Assembly: GCF_001027285.1 (NCBI RefSeq)
Contig: NZ_CP011509.1
Coordinates: 3,046,501-3,110,500, forward strand
DNA: 64,000 bases
From: Archangium gephyra
Lineage (GTDB): Bacteria; Myxococcota; Myxococcia; Myxococcales; Myxococcaceae
Reading direction: 5' to 3'
The notes below the pieces were generated by a model. That model made no database searches, was not told the DNA's origin, and worked only from the letters and a program-made list of their open reading frames with translations. This document shows positions 25,921 to 36,610 of this stretch, piece after piece (position 1 is the first letter of the stretch; the number at the start of each line of letters is the position of its first letter). The position numbers and the translations under genes are program-made.

Positions 25921-28505
25921 CTACTTCGCCGGAGTGCCCTCGCTCCCCACGGAGCGGCGGGGAAGCCGCACGGTGAAGGAGGTGCCCTCCGCCTCGCTGG
26001 AGCGCACCTCCACGGTGCCGCCGTGCGCGGTGACGATCTGCTGGACGATGAAGAGGCCCAGCCCCAGGCCCGAGGAGGCGGGGTGCTCCACGGCCCGCTG
26101 GAAGGGCTCGAACATGGAGGAGAGCGCCTCCGCCGGAATGGGGGGGCCCTCGTTGTGCACCTCCAGGCTCACGGTGTCCTCCTCCTCCCGGAGCACGAAG
26201 TCCACCGCGGTGTCCTCGGGGCTGTACTCGAGCGCGTTCTTGCCCAGGTTGCCGAACGCCTGCGCGAGCCGGTCCGGGTCCCACTCGCCCTGGAATCGCC
26301 CCTGGGCCGTCAGCCTCAGCTTGCGCTCGGGGTGGCCGGCCTCCAGCTCCTCCATCACGTTGCGGCAGAGGTGACGGAGGTTGATGGGCCGCGGGTGGAT
26401 GGGGATGCCGCCCCCAGCCGCCCTCGCGTGAAGTCGAGCAGATCCGAGATCATCCGCCCCATCCGCTCCGCGCTGGTGGTGATGCGGCGCACGGCCCTCA
26501 GGTGCTGCTTCTCCACGGCCTCGGAGTGCAGCAGCGTGCTGGCGGACAGGAGGATGGCGTTGAGCGGGGTGCGCAGATCATGGGAGACGATGCCCAGGAA
26601 GCGCTCGCGGAACTCCGCCGTCCGGCGCAGCTCCTCCTCGGCCTGCTTGCGGTCGGTGATCTCCACCACCACGCCGCCCAGGCCCAGCGGAGGACCCTTC
26701 ACGTCCTGCACCCGGTAGTAGCTCACCAGCCAGTAGCGCTGGACGCCCGGGGTGGCGGGCGTCTCTCCCGTCAGCTCCAGGTCCACCACGGGCTGTCCCG
26801 TCTCCAGCACGCGGTGGAAGATCGGCTCCAGGGTGGGGGCGAGCTCCGGCAGCACCTCGCGAATGGAGCGCCCGAGGTGGTCGGCCACGGAGCGCCCATT
26901 CATCTCCGCCAGGCGCTCGTTGAGGCGTACATAGCGCAGCTCCGTGTCCCAGAAGACGAGCCCCACCGGCGCCATGTCCATGAGGAGGTCGAGCCGGGCC
27001 AGGTGGAGGTGCGCCTCGGCACGTGTGCGCTGCTCGGCATCGTAGAGGCGGCTGCGCTCCACCGCCTGGGCGCACTGGCCGGCCAGCACGCGCATGAAGG
27101 CCAGCTCCTCCGGGGAGAAGGGGCGCCGCTCGCGGAACGTCAGGCCCATGGCTCCGAGCACCTGGCCCTCCGCCTCCAGGGGCAGGGTGGCGAAGGCCCC
27201 ATAGCCCTCCTTGCGCGCGAGCTCCCCCCACTGCGGGTAGTCGGCCAGGAAGTGCTCCACCGCCTCGTAGAGCACGGGCGCGCGCGTGCGCACCGCCTGG
27301 CGGAACATCACCGGCGAGTCCGCCGGGAAGCGGGTCCATTCCCGCAGCTCCTCGTCGCGGTGGCCATGGGCCTCCAGCATCTCGAACCACTGGCCGTCCG
27401 CCGAGAGCAGGCCGATGGAGCCGCCCATGGCCCCCAGGGCCCGCACCGCCTTGTCCAACACCACGCGGGCCACGTCCGTCGTGGTGAGTGCCTGGGACAG
27501 GGCGGCCGTCACCGACTGGAGCCTCACGGCGCGCTCCTCCTGCGCCCGCACACGCGCCAGCGCCTCCCGCTCGCGCGCCACCAGCTGCGCCTGGACAATG
27601 AGGCTGGCGGCCCGGCCCACCATCACCCGGAAGAGCAGCTTGTCCTCGTTGGAGAACTCGTGGGCGGTGCGGCTGCCCATGTACGCCACGCCGACGACCT
27701 GCTCCCCATCCAGCAGCGGCACGCCGTAGAGGGCCTGGATGTTCCGGGCGCGCAGCGCCGGGCTCTTCACCAGGGGATCCGTCGAGGCCGAGCGCAGCTC
27801 CTTCGGCCGCCGCTCGGCGGCGATCGTCCCGGCGAAGCCCTCGCCCACCTTCAGACTGAAGCCCGTGGACTCCTCCTCCCCCAGCCCCACCGAGGCGCGC
27901 TCCCGAAGCATGTCCCCGTCGCGGAGCAACAGGGCGAGCGCGTCCACCGACTCGGTGCTCTCCAGGATGACCCGCAGCAGCCGGGGCAGGAACCGGTCCA
28001 GGTCCTCCGTGCCCAGGGCCGCCTCCGAGAGACGATCCAGGGCCACCAGCGTCCGCTCGCGGGCACGCGCGTAACGGGCCACGGCGGTGACGACGGCCGT
28101 GTCGAACGTCTCGTTGAAGCGCAACATCTCCCGCACCAGCACCCCGGCGTTCCGCTCTCCCACGTACTCGCTGTAGAGCCGGAGGATGCACGCGCGCAGC
28201 AGGGCGTACTCACCCGCTACCTGCTCCAGGTCGAACCCGGCATCCAGCCGGTCGAGCGCATGCACCTCGGGGAGCTCCTCGAGGGTGTGGTGCTCGCCCG
28301 TGTGGACCGTCTCCACCACGTCGGCGAGGCGGTCGAGGAGGCCCGGCAGGTGGTCCAGGAGCTGGGGCCGGGAGAGGCCCTGGATGCCCGGCAGCAGGCA
28401 GGCTTCCCCCGCCCACGTCTCGAGCACCCGGGTGCGGTGCTGCCGGATGAAGTCACATAACTGAAGGGGCCCCTCGAGGCCGGTGGATGTCTCGCTCCCT
28501 GCCAT
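25921..28505 (-). pseudogene. cytosolic sensor histidine kinase (GAF-GAF-PAS-HisKA-HATPase), split by a one-base loss
   Basis: The first frame runs from 28505 and includes a helical N-terminal domain resembling RsbR-type sensor domains (about 10-150). Two GAF domains follow (about 165-305 and 335-485). Next is a PAS/PAC domain (about 505-630, ending VVVEITDRKQAEEEL). The H-box is GIVSHDLRTPLNA, with the His near 653. At 26411-26415 (five C on the plus strand) the frame breaks after FTRGRLG. The other frame continues with INLRHLCRNVMEELE, N-box FGNLGKNALEYS and G-box GLGLGLFIVQQIVTAHGG to 25921. One extra base restores 861 residues. No transmembrane segment is present. It is a true pseudogene only if the missing base is confirmed. 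Confidence 0.85.
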
Positions 28506-28535
28506 GGAGTCAAGATAGGGACGTCCCCCCGGCGG

Positions 28536-28549
28536 GGGCGGTACCGCCC
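28536..28549. terminator. 14-nt perfect palindrome between kinase and downstream gene
   Basis: GGGCGGTACCGCCC is perfectly self-complementary. It sits just upstream of the sensor kinase start and 2 nt beyond the stop of the next minus-strand gene, so it may end that short transcript. An operator is equally possible. Confidence 0.35.
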
Positions 28550-28550
28550 G

Positions 28551-28931
28551 TCAGGCCTGGAGGCGCGGGGCCGCGTAGCGCCGCACGAAGTGGATCCACC
28601 GGCGCTCATCCACCTCCACCTGCCACTCGCTGTTGGGCGTCAGCGGCAGGCGCTGCTTGAGGAAGGCCTCCAGATGATCCGCGGCCTTCACCGGGGTGAG
28701 GCCGGGCGCACGGAAGGCCACGCGCAGGAAGACCTCGAGCGAGGGCGCGACCTCCAGCACCGTGTAGATGCGCAGCGAGCCCACGCGCCGCTGGTAGCGC
28801 ACGTCCTGCGGGACAGTGGCGGCCGCCTGCTCGGTTGGCTGAAGCGTCAGCCAGTTGGACGGCTCGAGGGCGAACTCGAGCAACTCGGTGCTCGCCTCTT
28901 CCAGCGTTGCGTGCTCGTGGATGGAAAGCAT
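28551..28931 (-). CDS. hypothetical protein, 126 aa
   Basis: The start at 28931 is supported by GGGAGGTGGGC immediately upstream; the open frame extends further but loses this site. The protein is soluble, with an acidic N-terminus (MLSIHEHATLEEASTELLEFAL), a central strand-rich part (VRYQRRVGSLRIYTVLEVAPSLEVFLRVAF) and a basic C-terminus (WIHFVRRYAAPRLQA). I recognise no family. It is the only gene between the flavoprotein and the kinase on this strand. Confidence 0.65.
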   Translation of the reverse strand: MLSIHEHATLEEASTELLEFALEPSNWLTLQPTEQAAATVPQDVRYQRRVGSLRIYTVLEVAPSLEVFLRVAFRAPGLTPVKAADHLEAFLKQRLPLTPNSEWQVEVDERRWIHFVRRYAAPRLQA

Positions 28932-29058
28932 GCCCACCTCCCTGTGTGGCCGTCCGCCGGAAGAATGTGCCCACGTGCCAAGGGCGTGCAAGGGGGCGGG
29001 GACCCCTTCGCGGTGCGTCATCCCGAGACGTCATCCATGTGTCAGAGGTGTGTGCTAC

Positions 29059-30255
29059 TCAGCCCCCACGTGCCACTTCCGCGACGAAGCGCCAGGAGAT
29101 GTGCGTGGCCTCGCCGGCCAGGATGTCGCTGAGCTCGCCGCGCACGGACGTGCTGCGGTTGGCCGTGCGGAAGACGCGGTCCAGCAGCCAGGGCCGCTCG
29201 AAGGCCCACATCAGCCGGCGGTTGAGGTGGAAGGCGGTGCGGAAGCGCGTCTCCCAGCGCCGCGCGTAGCCGCTCAGTCCCCGTGCCGAGAAGTCCCCGG
29301 CCGCCACGGCCTCGGCCACCGCCTCGGCGGCGAAGGCGCCCGACTCCAGGGCGAACTCGATGCCCTCGCCGGTGAGCGGGTTGACGAAGCCGGCCGCGTC
29401 TCCCAGCAGCAGCGCCCGGTCGAATTGGGTGTGCTGGGAGAAGGAGCCGTAGGGCAGGTGGTGGCCCTTCACCTTGCCCACGCGCCGGGCCCCGGCCAGC
29501 TCCGCCGCCACACGCGGGCTGGCGCAGAACTTCTCCAGCAGTGCGGGCAGTTTCGCCTCGGAGGCGTCGAGCTGGTCCGCCCGCATGCCCAGCCCCACGT
29601 TGGCCCGGCCGTCCGGCAGCGGGAAGATCCACCCGTAGGCGGGCAGCAGCTCCTTCTCCCAGAAGAAGGCGAAGCTGCGCGGGTGGGAGAGGCGGACGTT
29701 CTCGTAGTAGGCGCGGACGGCGAAGGCGCCCTCGTGACGCGGGAAGTCGGGAGCCCCGAGCGCGCGCCGCACCACCGAGGGGGAGCCATCGCACCCCAGC
29801 ACCAGGTCCGCGCGCAGCGGCTCGCCCTCCCGGCAGCGCAGGAGGACACCGTGCGCGTCCCGCTCGATGCCGTCCACGAGCACGCCCTCGCGCAGCTCGG
29901 CGCCGGCCTGGACGGCGCGCCGGACGAGCCGCTCATCGAGCACCTGGCGGGTGATGACGCTGGCCTTGCCGCCGAAGAGGCGCGAGGGGATGGTCTCCTC
30001 CAGGACGACGCCCCCGGGGGAGAGGGCATAGACGGAGTCCACGGGGGCGGCGTCGGCGCTGGTGGGCAGCGCGCCGAGACCCAGGCGCTCCAGCATCCAC
30101 AGGGTGCGGGGCGTGCAACCATCCCCGCAGATCTTGTCCCGGGGGAAGCGGTTGCGCTCGAGCAGCGTCACCCGGGCACCCTGCTGCGCGAGGAACGTGG
30201 CCGCGGAGGAGCCGGCCGGCCCCGCGCCGACGATGGCGACGTGGAGGGATGTCAT
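29059..30255 (-). CDS. geranylgeranyl reductase family FAD-dependent oxidoreductase
   Basis: 398 residues. The start at 30255 (MTSLHVAIVGAGPAGSSAA) puts the Rossmann GxGxxG at residues 10-15; the longer open frame upstream runs into the neighbouring kinase gene. Further family motifs are RNRFPRDKICGDGCTPRTL (CGDG, typical of geranylgeranyl reductases), DLVLGCDGSPSVVRR and the FAD-binding LLLGDAAGFVNPLTGEGIEFALESG. Members reduce isoprenoid double bonds or act as related flavin monooxygenases. Which applies is unknown, but a role in isoprenoid lipid or quinone chemistry is plausible. Confidence 0.88.
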   Translation of the reverse strand: MTSLHVAIVGAGPAGSSAATFLAQQGARVTLLERNRFPRDKICGDGCTPRTLWMLERLGLGALPTSADAAPVDSVYALSPGGVVLEETIPSRLFGGKASVITRQVLDERLVRRAVQAGAELREGVLVDGIERDAHGVLLRCREGEPLRADLVLGCDGSPSVVRRALGAPDFPRHEGAFAVRAYYENVRLSHPRSFAFFWEKELLPAYGWIFPLPDGRANVGLGMRADQLDASEAKLPALLEKFCASPRVAAELAGARRVGKVKGHHLPYGSFSQHTQFDRALLLGDAAGFVNPLTGEGIEFALESGAFAAEAVAEAVAAGDFSARGLSGYARRWETRFRTAFHLNRRLMWAFERPWLLDRVFRTANRSTSVRGELSDILAGEATHISWRFVAEVARGG

Positions 30256-30302
30256 CGCGCGCGTTGTAGCGCCTGGGTCCCGGCCCCGCCAGCTTCCTCC
30301 CC

Positions 30303-32798
30303 TCAGGGGCCGTGGACCGCGGAGGGTGGCTCCGGCCGGGCCGTTTCCCGAGGGGAGCGCTCCTCTCCCTCGCGCGCCTCCCGGGCCGGCTCGAGCGGCA
30401 GCTCCAGGGTGAAGACGGCGCCGGCTCCCGGCTGGCTCTCCACGTGGATGTCGCCTCCGAACGCGCGGGCGATCTCCCGGGAGATGTAGAGGCCCAGCCC
30501 CAGCCCGCCGTACTGCCGCGTGGACACCGCCCGCTCGAAGCGCCCGAAGATGCGCTCGAGATCCTCGGGCGCGATGCCGATGCCCTGGTCCCGGATGCTC
30601 CAGCGCGCGCGCCCTCCCGAGGTGGTGACGTGCAGGTCCACCGGGTGGCCCACGCCGTACTTCAGCGCGTTGGTGATGAGGTTGGTGAGCACCTGCTCCA
30701 GGCGCATCCGGTCCCACTGGCCGGTGGTGGGGCCCGCGGTGGTGACGCGCAGTGTGCAGCCGGCGGCCCGGGCCTGCTCGGAGAAGCGCTCGGCCAGGTC
30801 GCGCGTCAGCTCCACCAGGTCCACCTGCTCCAGCCGCAGGCGGAGCCGTCCGGAGGTGAGGCGGGAGACATCGAGCAGATCATCCACGAGCCGGGACAGG
30901 CGCCTCACCTGGGCCAGTGCCTTGTCCACCTTGGGCATGAGGCGGCCGGTGCCCACCCCGTCGCCACTGGTGGCCAGCGCGCGCTGGAGCGTCTGCAGGT
31001 GCAGGCGCAGGGGCGTGAGGGGCGTGTGCAACTCGTGGGAGGCCACGGAGAGGAAGTCCTCGCGCAGGCGCACCGCCTCCTGGGACTGGCGGTAGAGCCG
31101 GGCGTTGTCCATGGCCACCGAGGCGCGGCGGGCCAGCTCCCGGGCGAGCGCCAGCTCATGCGGGCCGTACTGGAAGCCCGGCGTGTCCGAGACGAGCAGC
31201 AGGGCCGCCAGCGTCTGCCCGCGCACGGAGATGGGGAGGGCGATGGCGGTCCGCGTCCCGAGCCGCCGCAGCAGCTCCGGGTAGCGCGCGTCCGAGTCCC
31301 GGGCGTGACGCAGGGCCGCGAGGGCCTCGTCCGCGAGCAGGGGCCCGCCGGTGCCCAGCACCCGCACGGTGGGCTGGGGCGAGCTCCAGTCCGGAGGGGT
31401 GAGCTCCGCCAGCTCCCGCAGCAGCTCCTGCCGGGCCGGCTCCTGGTGCACCCAGGCCGCGCGGTGCAGCTGGCCCGCGTCATCCACCCTGTCCACCAGG
31501 CACCACTGCCCCAGCTGGGGAATGGCCAGCCGCGCCACCCGCTCCAGCGTGCGCGTCTCGTCGAGCAGCTCCGCCAGTTGCGTGCCGGCCTCGATGAGGA
31601 AGTGCTGCGTCTCCTCGGCGCGCTTGCGCGCGGTGATGTCCACGAACGTCGACACGATGCCCACCCGCCTGCCGCCCTGGCACATGGGATAGGACCAGCG
31701 CTCCACCGGGAACCACGTGCCGTCCTTGCGCCAGATGAGATCGTCCTCGCCGTGGTCCTCGGTCCCGTCGCGCAGGGCGTGGAGGATGGGACACTCGCTC
31801 CGGGGATAGGGCGAGCCATCCGCGTACGAGTGGTGCCACAGCTGGTGCGCATCCTGGCCCAGCAGCTCTCCGGCATCCGTGTAGCCGAGCATCCGCAGCG
31901 CGGAGCGGTTGACGAAGGTGCTGCGCCCCTCGAGGTCCAACCCGAAAATGCCCTCCGCGGCCGAGTCGAGCAGCAGCCGGATGTGGGACTCGCGCTCCTC
32001 GAGCTGGGACTGGGTGGTGCGCAGGCGCTCGGCCATCTCGTCGAAGGCGCGCCCCACCAGGGACAGCTCGTCGTGCCCGGTGAGTCCGCTCCGGGCCTCC
32101 CAGTCACGGGCGGCGAAGCGCTGGGCGGTGGTGACCAGACGGGCCACCCGGCGCGTGAGGACGAAGTGGAAGAAGAGCCAGAGCAGCCCCGCGAGGACCG
32201 CGAGCAGGGCACTGCGCTGCACCACGCTCGCGAGCACCTGGTCGCGCGCCTGCTTCTTGAGGACGGAGAGATCCCTCCACACCACGAGCATCCACACCCG
32301 CTCGGAGGAGAGCTCGCCGGAGTCCTCGGACACCATCACCGGGTAGCGGGCCACCAGGGCCTCGCCATCCGGGGTGGGCTGGGTGCTGCCCGCGAGGTGC
32401 TCTCGGGCCCGCTGGAGAAGGGGCTCCGCCTCCGGGCGGAACAGCTCGGGGTGGAGTGCCCGGCCCTCCTGTCCTATCTCCACGCGCCGGGTCGAGGCGA
32501 CCACCCGGCCGGTGTCATCGAGCAGCAGGGCGATCTTGATGTGTGGATCCGTCCCGAGGCTGGCGACGTCCTCCTGGACGCGCTCGGGCTGACGCAGGTT
32601 CAGGAGGAGCTCCAGGTGATCCTGCTGCTCGCTCATGCGCTGGGTGAGCTCCTGGTGGGTGTACTCCTCCACCCGGCGGCAGGCCTGGCGCGTGTTGTGA
32701 TGCAGATCGTGGAGGCCCACCGTGATGGCGAACAGCAGCAGCACCGCCGGGATGGTGACGCGAAGAGGCGGAAGGGGTGGTGGCCGGGAGCGCTTCAT
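30303..32798 (-). CDS. membrane sensor histidine kinase (sensor-HAMP-PAS-GAF-HisKA-HATPase)
   Basis: 831 residues from the ATG at 32798. TM1 is at about 12-30 (ITIPAVLLLFAITVGL-like) and TM2 at about 190-212 (ALLAVLAGLLWLFFHFVL), enclosing a periplasmic sensor of roughly 160 residues. A HAMP region follows (RRVARLVTTAQRFAARDWEARS), then PAS/PAC (about 270-395), GAF (about 410-570), HisKA (SVASHELHTPLTPLRLHL, His near 590) and a complete HATPase (NLITNALKYG, DQGIGIAPEDLERIF, GGLGLGLYISREIARAFGG). Its start overlaps the stop of the upstream binding-lipoprotein gene by 1 nt (TGATG), so the pair is coupled. No response regulator is adjacent. Confidence 0.93.
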   Translation of the reverse strand: MKRSRPPPLPPLRVTIPAVLLLFAITVGLHDLHHNTRQACRRVEEYTHQELTQRMSEQQDHLELLLNLRQPERVQEDVASLGTDPHIKIALLLDDTGRVVASTRRVEIGQEGRALHPELFRPEAEPLLQRAREHLAGSTQPTPDGEALVARYPVMVSEDSGELSSERVWMLVVWRDLSVLKKQARDQVLASVVQRSALLAVLAGLLWLFFHFVLTRRVARLVTTAQRFAARDWEARSGLTGHDELSLVGRAFDEMAERLRTTQSQLEERESHIRLLLDSAAEGIFGLDLEGRSTFVNRSALRMLGYTDAGELLGQDAHQLWHHSYADGSPYPRSECPILHALRDGTEDHGEDDLIWRKDGTWFPVERWSYPMCQGGRRVGIVSTFVDITARKRAEETQHFLIEAGTQLAELLDETRTLERVARLAIPQLGQWCLVDRVDDAGQLHRAAWVHQEPARQELLRELAELTPPDWSSPQPTVRVLGTGGPLLADEALAALRHARDSDARYPELLRRLGTRTAIALPISVRGQTLAALLLVSDTPGFQYGPHELALARELARRASVAMDNARLYRQSQEAVRLREDFLSVASHELHTPLTPLRLHLQTLQRALATSGDGVGTGRLMPKVDKALAQVRRLSRLVDDLLDVSRLTSGRLRLRLEQVDLVELTRDLAERFSEQARAAGCTLRVTTAGPTTGQWDRMRLEQVLTNLITNALKYGVGHPVDLHVTTSGGRARWSIRDQGIGIAPEDLERIFGRFERAVSTRQYGGLGLGLYISREIARAFGGDIHVESQPGAGAVFTLELPLEPAREAREGEERSPRETARPEPPSAVHGP

Positions 32799-33769
32799 CA
32801 CCGGAGCTCCCCGAGCGCCTCGAGGGGCCGCACGTCCAGCAGTTGCTCGGGCCGCACCGGCTCGCGCAGCAGTTCCTGCTCCAGCATGAACAACTGCAGG
32901 CGATGCGCCGAGCCGAGGAGGGGAGAGGAGGGGTGTTGCAACAGGGCGTGGTTCTCCTCCCGGGTGGGGTGCCGCAGCAACTCCAGCATGGCGGCGAGCT
33001 CGGCGGGGCTCGTGTCGAGGCGGGGACTCATCCGGGCCACCGCGTCCTCCGGGTGCTCGTCCAGGTGGCGCAAGGCCCGGAACCACCCCTGGAGCATGTG
33101 CCGCACCCGCTCCGGGCTCTTCTCCAGCACGTCCTCGCGCACCACCAGCAGGTCCACGATCTCCCCCGGAAGGTGGCTGCTGTCGAAGAGCGGGTGGGCG
33201 CCCCGGGTCATCAGCCTGCTGCGGAAGGGCTCGAAGGTGACGACGGCGTCCACCTGTCCCGACGTATAGGCGTGCTCGTGTTGATCCACCGGGATGCGGA
33301 GGATCTCGATGTCCGAGGGCTGGAGTCCCGCCTTCGCCAGGGCCTGGCCCAGCAGGTACGTGCTCACCGACAGGTCCTCCACCGCCACGCGCTTGCCCCG
33401 GAGGTCCTCGAGCCGCCGCACCTCGGGCCGCGCGAGGAGGGCATCCGCCCCGTCCGAGTAGTCCAGGACGAGCACCGCCCGGGGCTCGAAGCCCTGCTGT
33501 TGCAGCTGGAGGGCCATGTCGAGCGTGACGTTCACCGCGTCGATCCTCCCGTTGCGGAAGTCGCGGTTGACCTCGGCCAGGGAGGAGTACTCGACCAGGC
33601 GGATCGAGCCGTCGTCGAGGTAGCCGAGGTCCCGGGCGAGGAAGAGGGGCTCGCTTCCCGGCCAGAGGAAGGTGCCGACGCGCAGGGGTTGCTCCGCCAC
33701 GGGCGCGCAAGCGGACACCAGCACGAGGAGGGACAGCAGCAGACCGGACACGCTGACGAGGCTTCGCAC
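32798..33769 (-). CDS. NMT1/THI5-like substrate-binding lipoprotein, coupled to a sensor kinase
   Basis: 323 residues with a GTG start at 33769. The signal peptide ends in the lipobox LVLVSAC. The mature part is a type II periplasmic binding fold: LRVGTFLWPGSEPLFLARDLGYL, VNVTLDMALQLQQQGFEPRAVLVLD, LEDLRGKRVAVEDLSVS and VDAVVTFEPFRSRLM. These match SsuA/ThiY-like proteins that bind aromatic or sulfonate-type ligands. No ABC permease or ATPase follows. Instead the next gene is a membrane histidine kinase overlapping by 1 nt, so ligand presentation to that kinase is the likely role (inference). Confidence 0.87.
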   Translation of the reverse strand: MRSLVSVSGLLLSLLVLVSACAPVAEQPLRVGTFLWPGSEPLFLARDLGYLDDGSIRLVEYSSLAEVNRDFRNGRIDAVNVTLDMALQLQQQGFEPRAVLVLDYSDGADALLARPEVRRLEDLRGKRVAVEDLSVSTYLLGQALAKAGLQPSDIEILRIPVDQHEHAYTSGQVDAVVTFEPFRSRLMTRGAHPLFDSSHLPGEIVDLLVVREDVLEKSPERVRHMLQGWFRALRHLDEHPEDAVARMSPRLDTSPAELAAMLELLRHPTREENHALLQHPSSPLLGSAHRLQLFMLEQELLREPVRPEQLLDVRPLEALGELR

Positions 33770-33886
33770 GGAGACTCTTCCTGGAGCACCTCGTCAAACG
33801 CTTGGGACGCGGGCGGAGCGCCGCAAGGCTCCCCGGGCGGGCACACCGGGAAGCGCAGTCCTGTCCGGCGGCCCTGGCGCGGGGCC

Positions 33887-34975
<1,089 letters not shown>

Positions 34976-35146
34976 CGTCACGGAGCGATAACACACCTGG
35001 GCGTCCGGCTCATGGGGAGCGGGCGGCCGGACAGGCCCTGGGCCGGTCCCTCCTGACCGTCCAGTCCAGGATTCGTGCACGGCCGTCTGGAGCCTGGACA
35101 GTCAAGGGGGGATGTGGGAGCGGTCCCCAGGGTTTACTGTCCGGAT

Positions 35147-36574
35147 GTGAGATTCGAGCAGCGGTGGGATGTACTGGTGGTCGGTGGAGGAGCCAGCGGC
35201 ACGCTGCTGGCGGCTCAGCTTCTGAGGAAGGCCTCGGGTCCCCTCCGGGTGGCCCTGCTGGAGCGCACGGGGCGTGTGGGTCCCGGCCTCGCCTACTCCA
35301 CGGAGAACGCCAGTCATCTGCTCAACGTCCCCGCCGGGAGGATGAGCGCCTTTCCAGAGGAGCCCGAGCACTTCCTGCGGTGGATCCGCCGCCTCGAGCC
35401 GGACACGGCCCCGGGCGACTTCGTCCAGCGCAGGCGCTACGGCCAGTACCTGGAGGCGGTGCTGCGCGAGGCGCGCGAGGGCGCGGCTCCCGGAGTGAGC
35501 CTGGAGATCCTCCAGGGCGAGGTGGTGTCCCTCTCCCAGGTGGGGGAGGGCGCGCGGGTGGTGCTGGCCCGGGGCCCCGCGCTGGAGGCGAGCACGGTGG
35601 TGCTGGCGGTGGGCAACGCCCTGCCCGCGGACCTGCCGGTGGGGGACGGGGGCCTGTATGCGAGCCACCGGTATGTCCGCTCGCCCTGGATGGAGGGCGC
35701 GCTGCGTCATGTGCGGCCCCACCACTCGGTGCTGCTCATCGGCACGGGCCTGACGATGGTGGACACGGTGCTCTCGCTGGCCGAGCGCAACCACGAGGGG
35801 CGCATCCACGCCCTGTCCCGGCACGGGCTGCTTCCGCAGGTGCACCGTCCCGGCGTGGTGGCGGGCCCTCCCGTGGCCGTGGACGAGCCCCACCGCGTCC
35901 GCTCCATCCTGGGCGCGCTGCGCCACCAGTCCCAATGCCTGGGCGAGGGCGGAGACTGGCGCGCGGTGATGGAGGCCCTGCGGCCGGTGACGGCCTCGCT
36001 GTGGCGCGGCCTGCCGGAGCCCGAGCGGCGCCGCTTCCTTCGCCACCTGCGCGCCTTCTGGGACGTGCACCGCCACCGGATGGCGCCCGCGGTGAGCGAC
36101 ACCCTCGAGCAGCTCCAGCGTGCCGGTGTGCTGCGCATCCACGCGGCCCGCGTGCGCGGCTTCCAGCTCTCGGACGAGGGCTGGGTGCTGGCGCGCGTCC
36201 GGCCCCGGGGCGTCTCGCGCGAGGCCACGTTCCGCGTCCAGCACGTCATCAACTGCACCGGCCCGGATGCCTCCATCGGCCGGGGACACCCGCTGCTGCG
36301 CGGGTTGCTGGAGTCCGGGCTCGCCCGCTCGGACGCGCTGGGGCTCGGCCTGGCCACGGACGCGGAGGGGGCGCTGCTCGACGCGCGGGGCCGCGCCTCC
36401 CCCGTGCTCTTCACCCTGGGCCCCCTGCGCCGGGGCGACTTGTGGGAGACCACGGCCGTCCCCGAGATACGGGGGCAGGCGCTCTCCCTCGCGCGGCGGC
36501 TGTTGGAGCACCTCGCCTCCCGCCCCGCCGTGTCCGCCTCCGAGTCCTCTCCTCCACCCACGCCCTTTCCCTAG
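35147..36574 (+). CDS. FAD/NAD(P)-binding oxidoreductase (FAD-NAD(P)-binding_9 type)
   Basis: 475 residues if the GTG at 35147 (VRFEQRWDVLVVGGGASG) is used. An in-frame ATG at 35075 adds 24 residues that look non-coding. The N-terminal Rossmann motif VVGGGASGTLLAAQLL is followed by family hallmarks: GPGLAYSTENASHLLNVPAGRMSAFP and HFLRWIRRLEPDTAPGDFVQRRRYGQYL. A second nucleotide-binding loop is LLIGTGLTMVDTVLSL, and the C-terminal part has HVINCTGPD. Proteins of this type are of unproven substrate. The downstream GCS2-type ligase starts 36 nt later on the same strand, suggesting an operon. Confidence 0.8.
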   Translation: MRFEQRWDVLVVGGGASGTLLAAQLLRKASGPLRVALLERTGRVGPGLAYSTENASHLLNVPAGRMSAFPEEPEHFLRWIRRLEPDTAPGDFVQRRRYGQYLEAVLREAREGAAPGVSLEILQGEVVSLSQVGEGARVVLARGPALEASTVVLAVGNALPADLPVGDGGLYASHRYVRSPWMEGALRHVRPHHSVLLIGTGLTMVDTVLSLAERNHEGRIHALSRHGLLPQVHRPGVVAGPPVAVDEPHRVRSILGALRHQSQCLGEGGDWRAVMEALRPVTASLWRGLPEPERRRFLRHLRAFWDVHRHRMAPAVSDTLEQLQRAGVLRIHAARVRGFQLSDEGWVLARVRPRGVSREATFRVQHVINCTGPDASIGRGHPLLRGLLESGLARSDALGLGLATDAEGALLDARGRASPVLFTLGPLRRGDLWETTAVPEIRGQALSLARRLLEHLASRPAVSASESSPPPTPFP

Positions 36575-36610
36575 GGCGCCACACCCCCGCTCCTCACACC
36601 TCCTCTTCCT

